Positions 5,166 to 5,324 of a stretch of DNA of 5,324 nt are shown one piece after another. The DNA comes from Phycisphaerales bacterium (GTDB taxonomy: Bacteria; Planctomycetota; Phycisphaerae; UBA1845), in assembly GCA_030612785.1 (NCBI GenBank), contig JAUWNF010000285.1:1-5324 (forward strand), in the 5' to 3' direction. A program made the position numbers and the translations under genes. Under the pieces are notes generated by a model. The model was not told the DNA's origin. It made no database searches and saw nothing but the letters and a program-made list of their open reading frames with translations. Every line of letters begins with the position of its first letter. Position 1 is the first letter of the stretch.

Positions 5166-5324
5166 ATGGGATTGATGGAAACCGACGACCGAGTCCCCTT
5201 GAGCGAATGCGCCGACTCCGAGGGCGCGCGCTACCTGGCGCTGGGCGATGCTGAACTGCTGACCCAATGTCAGGTGGACACCTATCGCGCCAGGGGGCCC
5301 GGCGGGCAGAAGCGCAACAAGACT
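5166..5324 (+). CDS. Class-I peptide chain release factor-like protein (partial, N-terminus)
   Basis: The frame opens at ATG 5166, with GAGG 4 nt upstream, and encodes 53 residues before the window ends. Residues 41-53 read RARGPGGQKRNKT and match the release-factor signature R-x-x-G-P-G-G-Q-x-x-N-K-T. The GGQ at 46-48 is the motif that reaches the ribosomal peptidyl-transferase centre and triggers hydrolysis of peptidyl-tRNA. Only about 45 residues precede it, so the stop-codon-recognition domain of RF1/RF2, which lies before GGQ, is absent. This fits stand-alone RF-domain proteins (ArfB/YaeJ-like or the release factor-like group frequent in Planctomycetota), probably for rescue of stalled ribosomes. 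A second ATG at 5175 is possible. The gene is divergent from the lipoprotein operon, with a 195-bp gap that shows no clear plus-strand promoter. Confidence 0.85.
   Translation, partial: MGLMETDDRVPLSECADSEGARYLALGDAELLTQCQVDTYRARGPGGQKRNKT

Noticed and set aside
1..5324. CRISPR array, toxin-antitoxin pair, phage defence genes
   Set aside because: No regularly spaced repeats and no matching proteins were seen.

Overview
The window looks like a high-GC piece of a Planctomycetota-type chromosome. This is inferred from a pair of secreted FG-GAP/VCBS beta-propeller lipoproteins and a short release-factor-like gene, both common in that phylum; no species can be named.

Layout. Positions 1-87 hold the last 28 codons of an ISL3-like transposase, followed by a 50-bp REP-like double hairpin (111-160). 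A tRNA-Gly(UCC) gene lies on the minus strand at 336-408 with its own promoter (421-449). Positions 409-649 contain no convincing gene, only that promoter and three GTGTGA-type hexamers (596-613). From 650 to 1043 there is no credible protein gene. Instead there is a complete plus-strand non-coding transcription unit: an extended -10 promoter, about 359 nt of highly structured purine-rich sequence, and a 13-bp intrinsic terminator ending in six T. The predicted RNA has about eight GAGAGA-type tracts, nearly all in loops, bulges or linkers, plus a perfect 14-bp long-range pairing. I do not recognise it as RNase P RNA, tmRNA, 6S or SRP RNA. It is the best candidate here for something undescribed.

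On the minus strand two paralogous lipoprotein genes probably form an operon. The upstream gene (4970 to 2655) is followed 53 bp later by the downstream gene (2601 to 1048). Both have a lipobox Cys at residue 22 and seven Asp-rich calcium-type loops, suggesting a seven-bladed propeller. The upstream copy carries two extra PKD-like domains inserted in the third blade. The downstream gene converges on the structured RNA, with its stop codon only 4 bp from the RNA terminator. Divergent from the operon, a class-I release-factor-like gene with a GGQ motif starts at 5166 and runs off the window.

The propeller proteins are expected to sit outside the cytoplasm, anchored by lipid. The release-factor-like protein, tRNA and structured RNA act in the cytoplasm. 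No functional link between these groups is shown by the sequence beyond adjacency.
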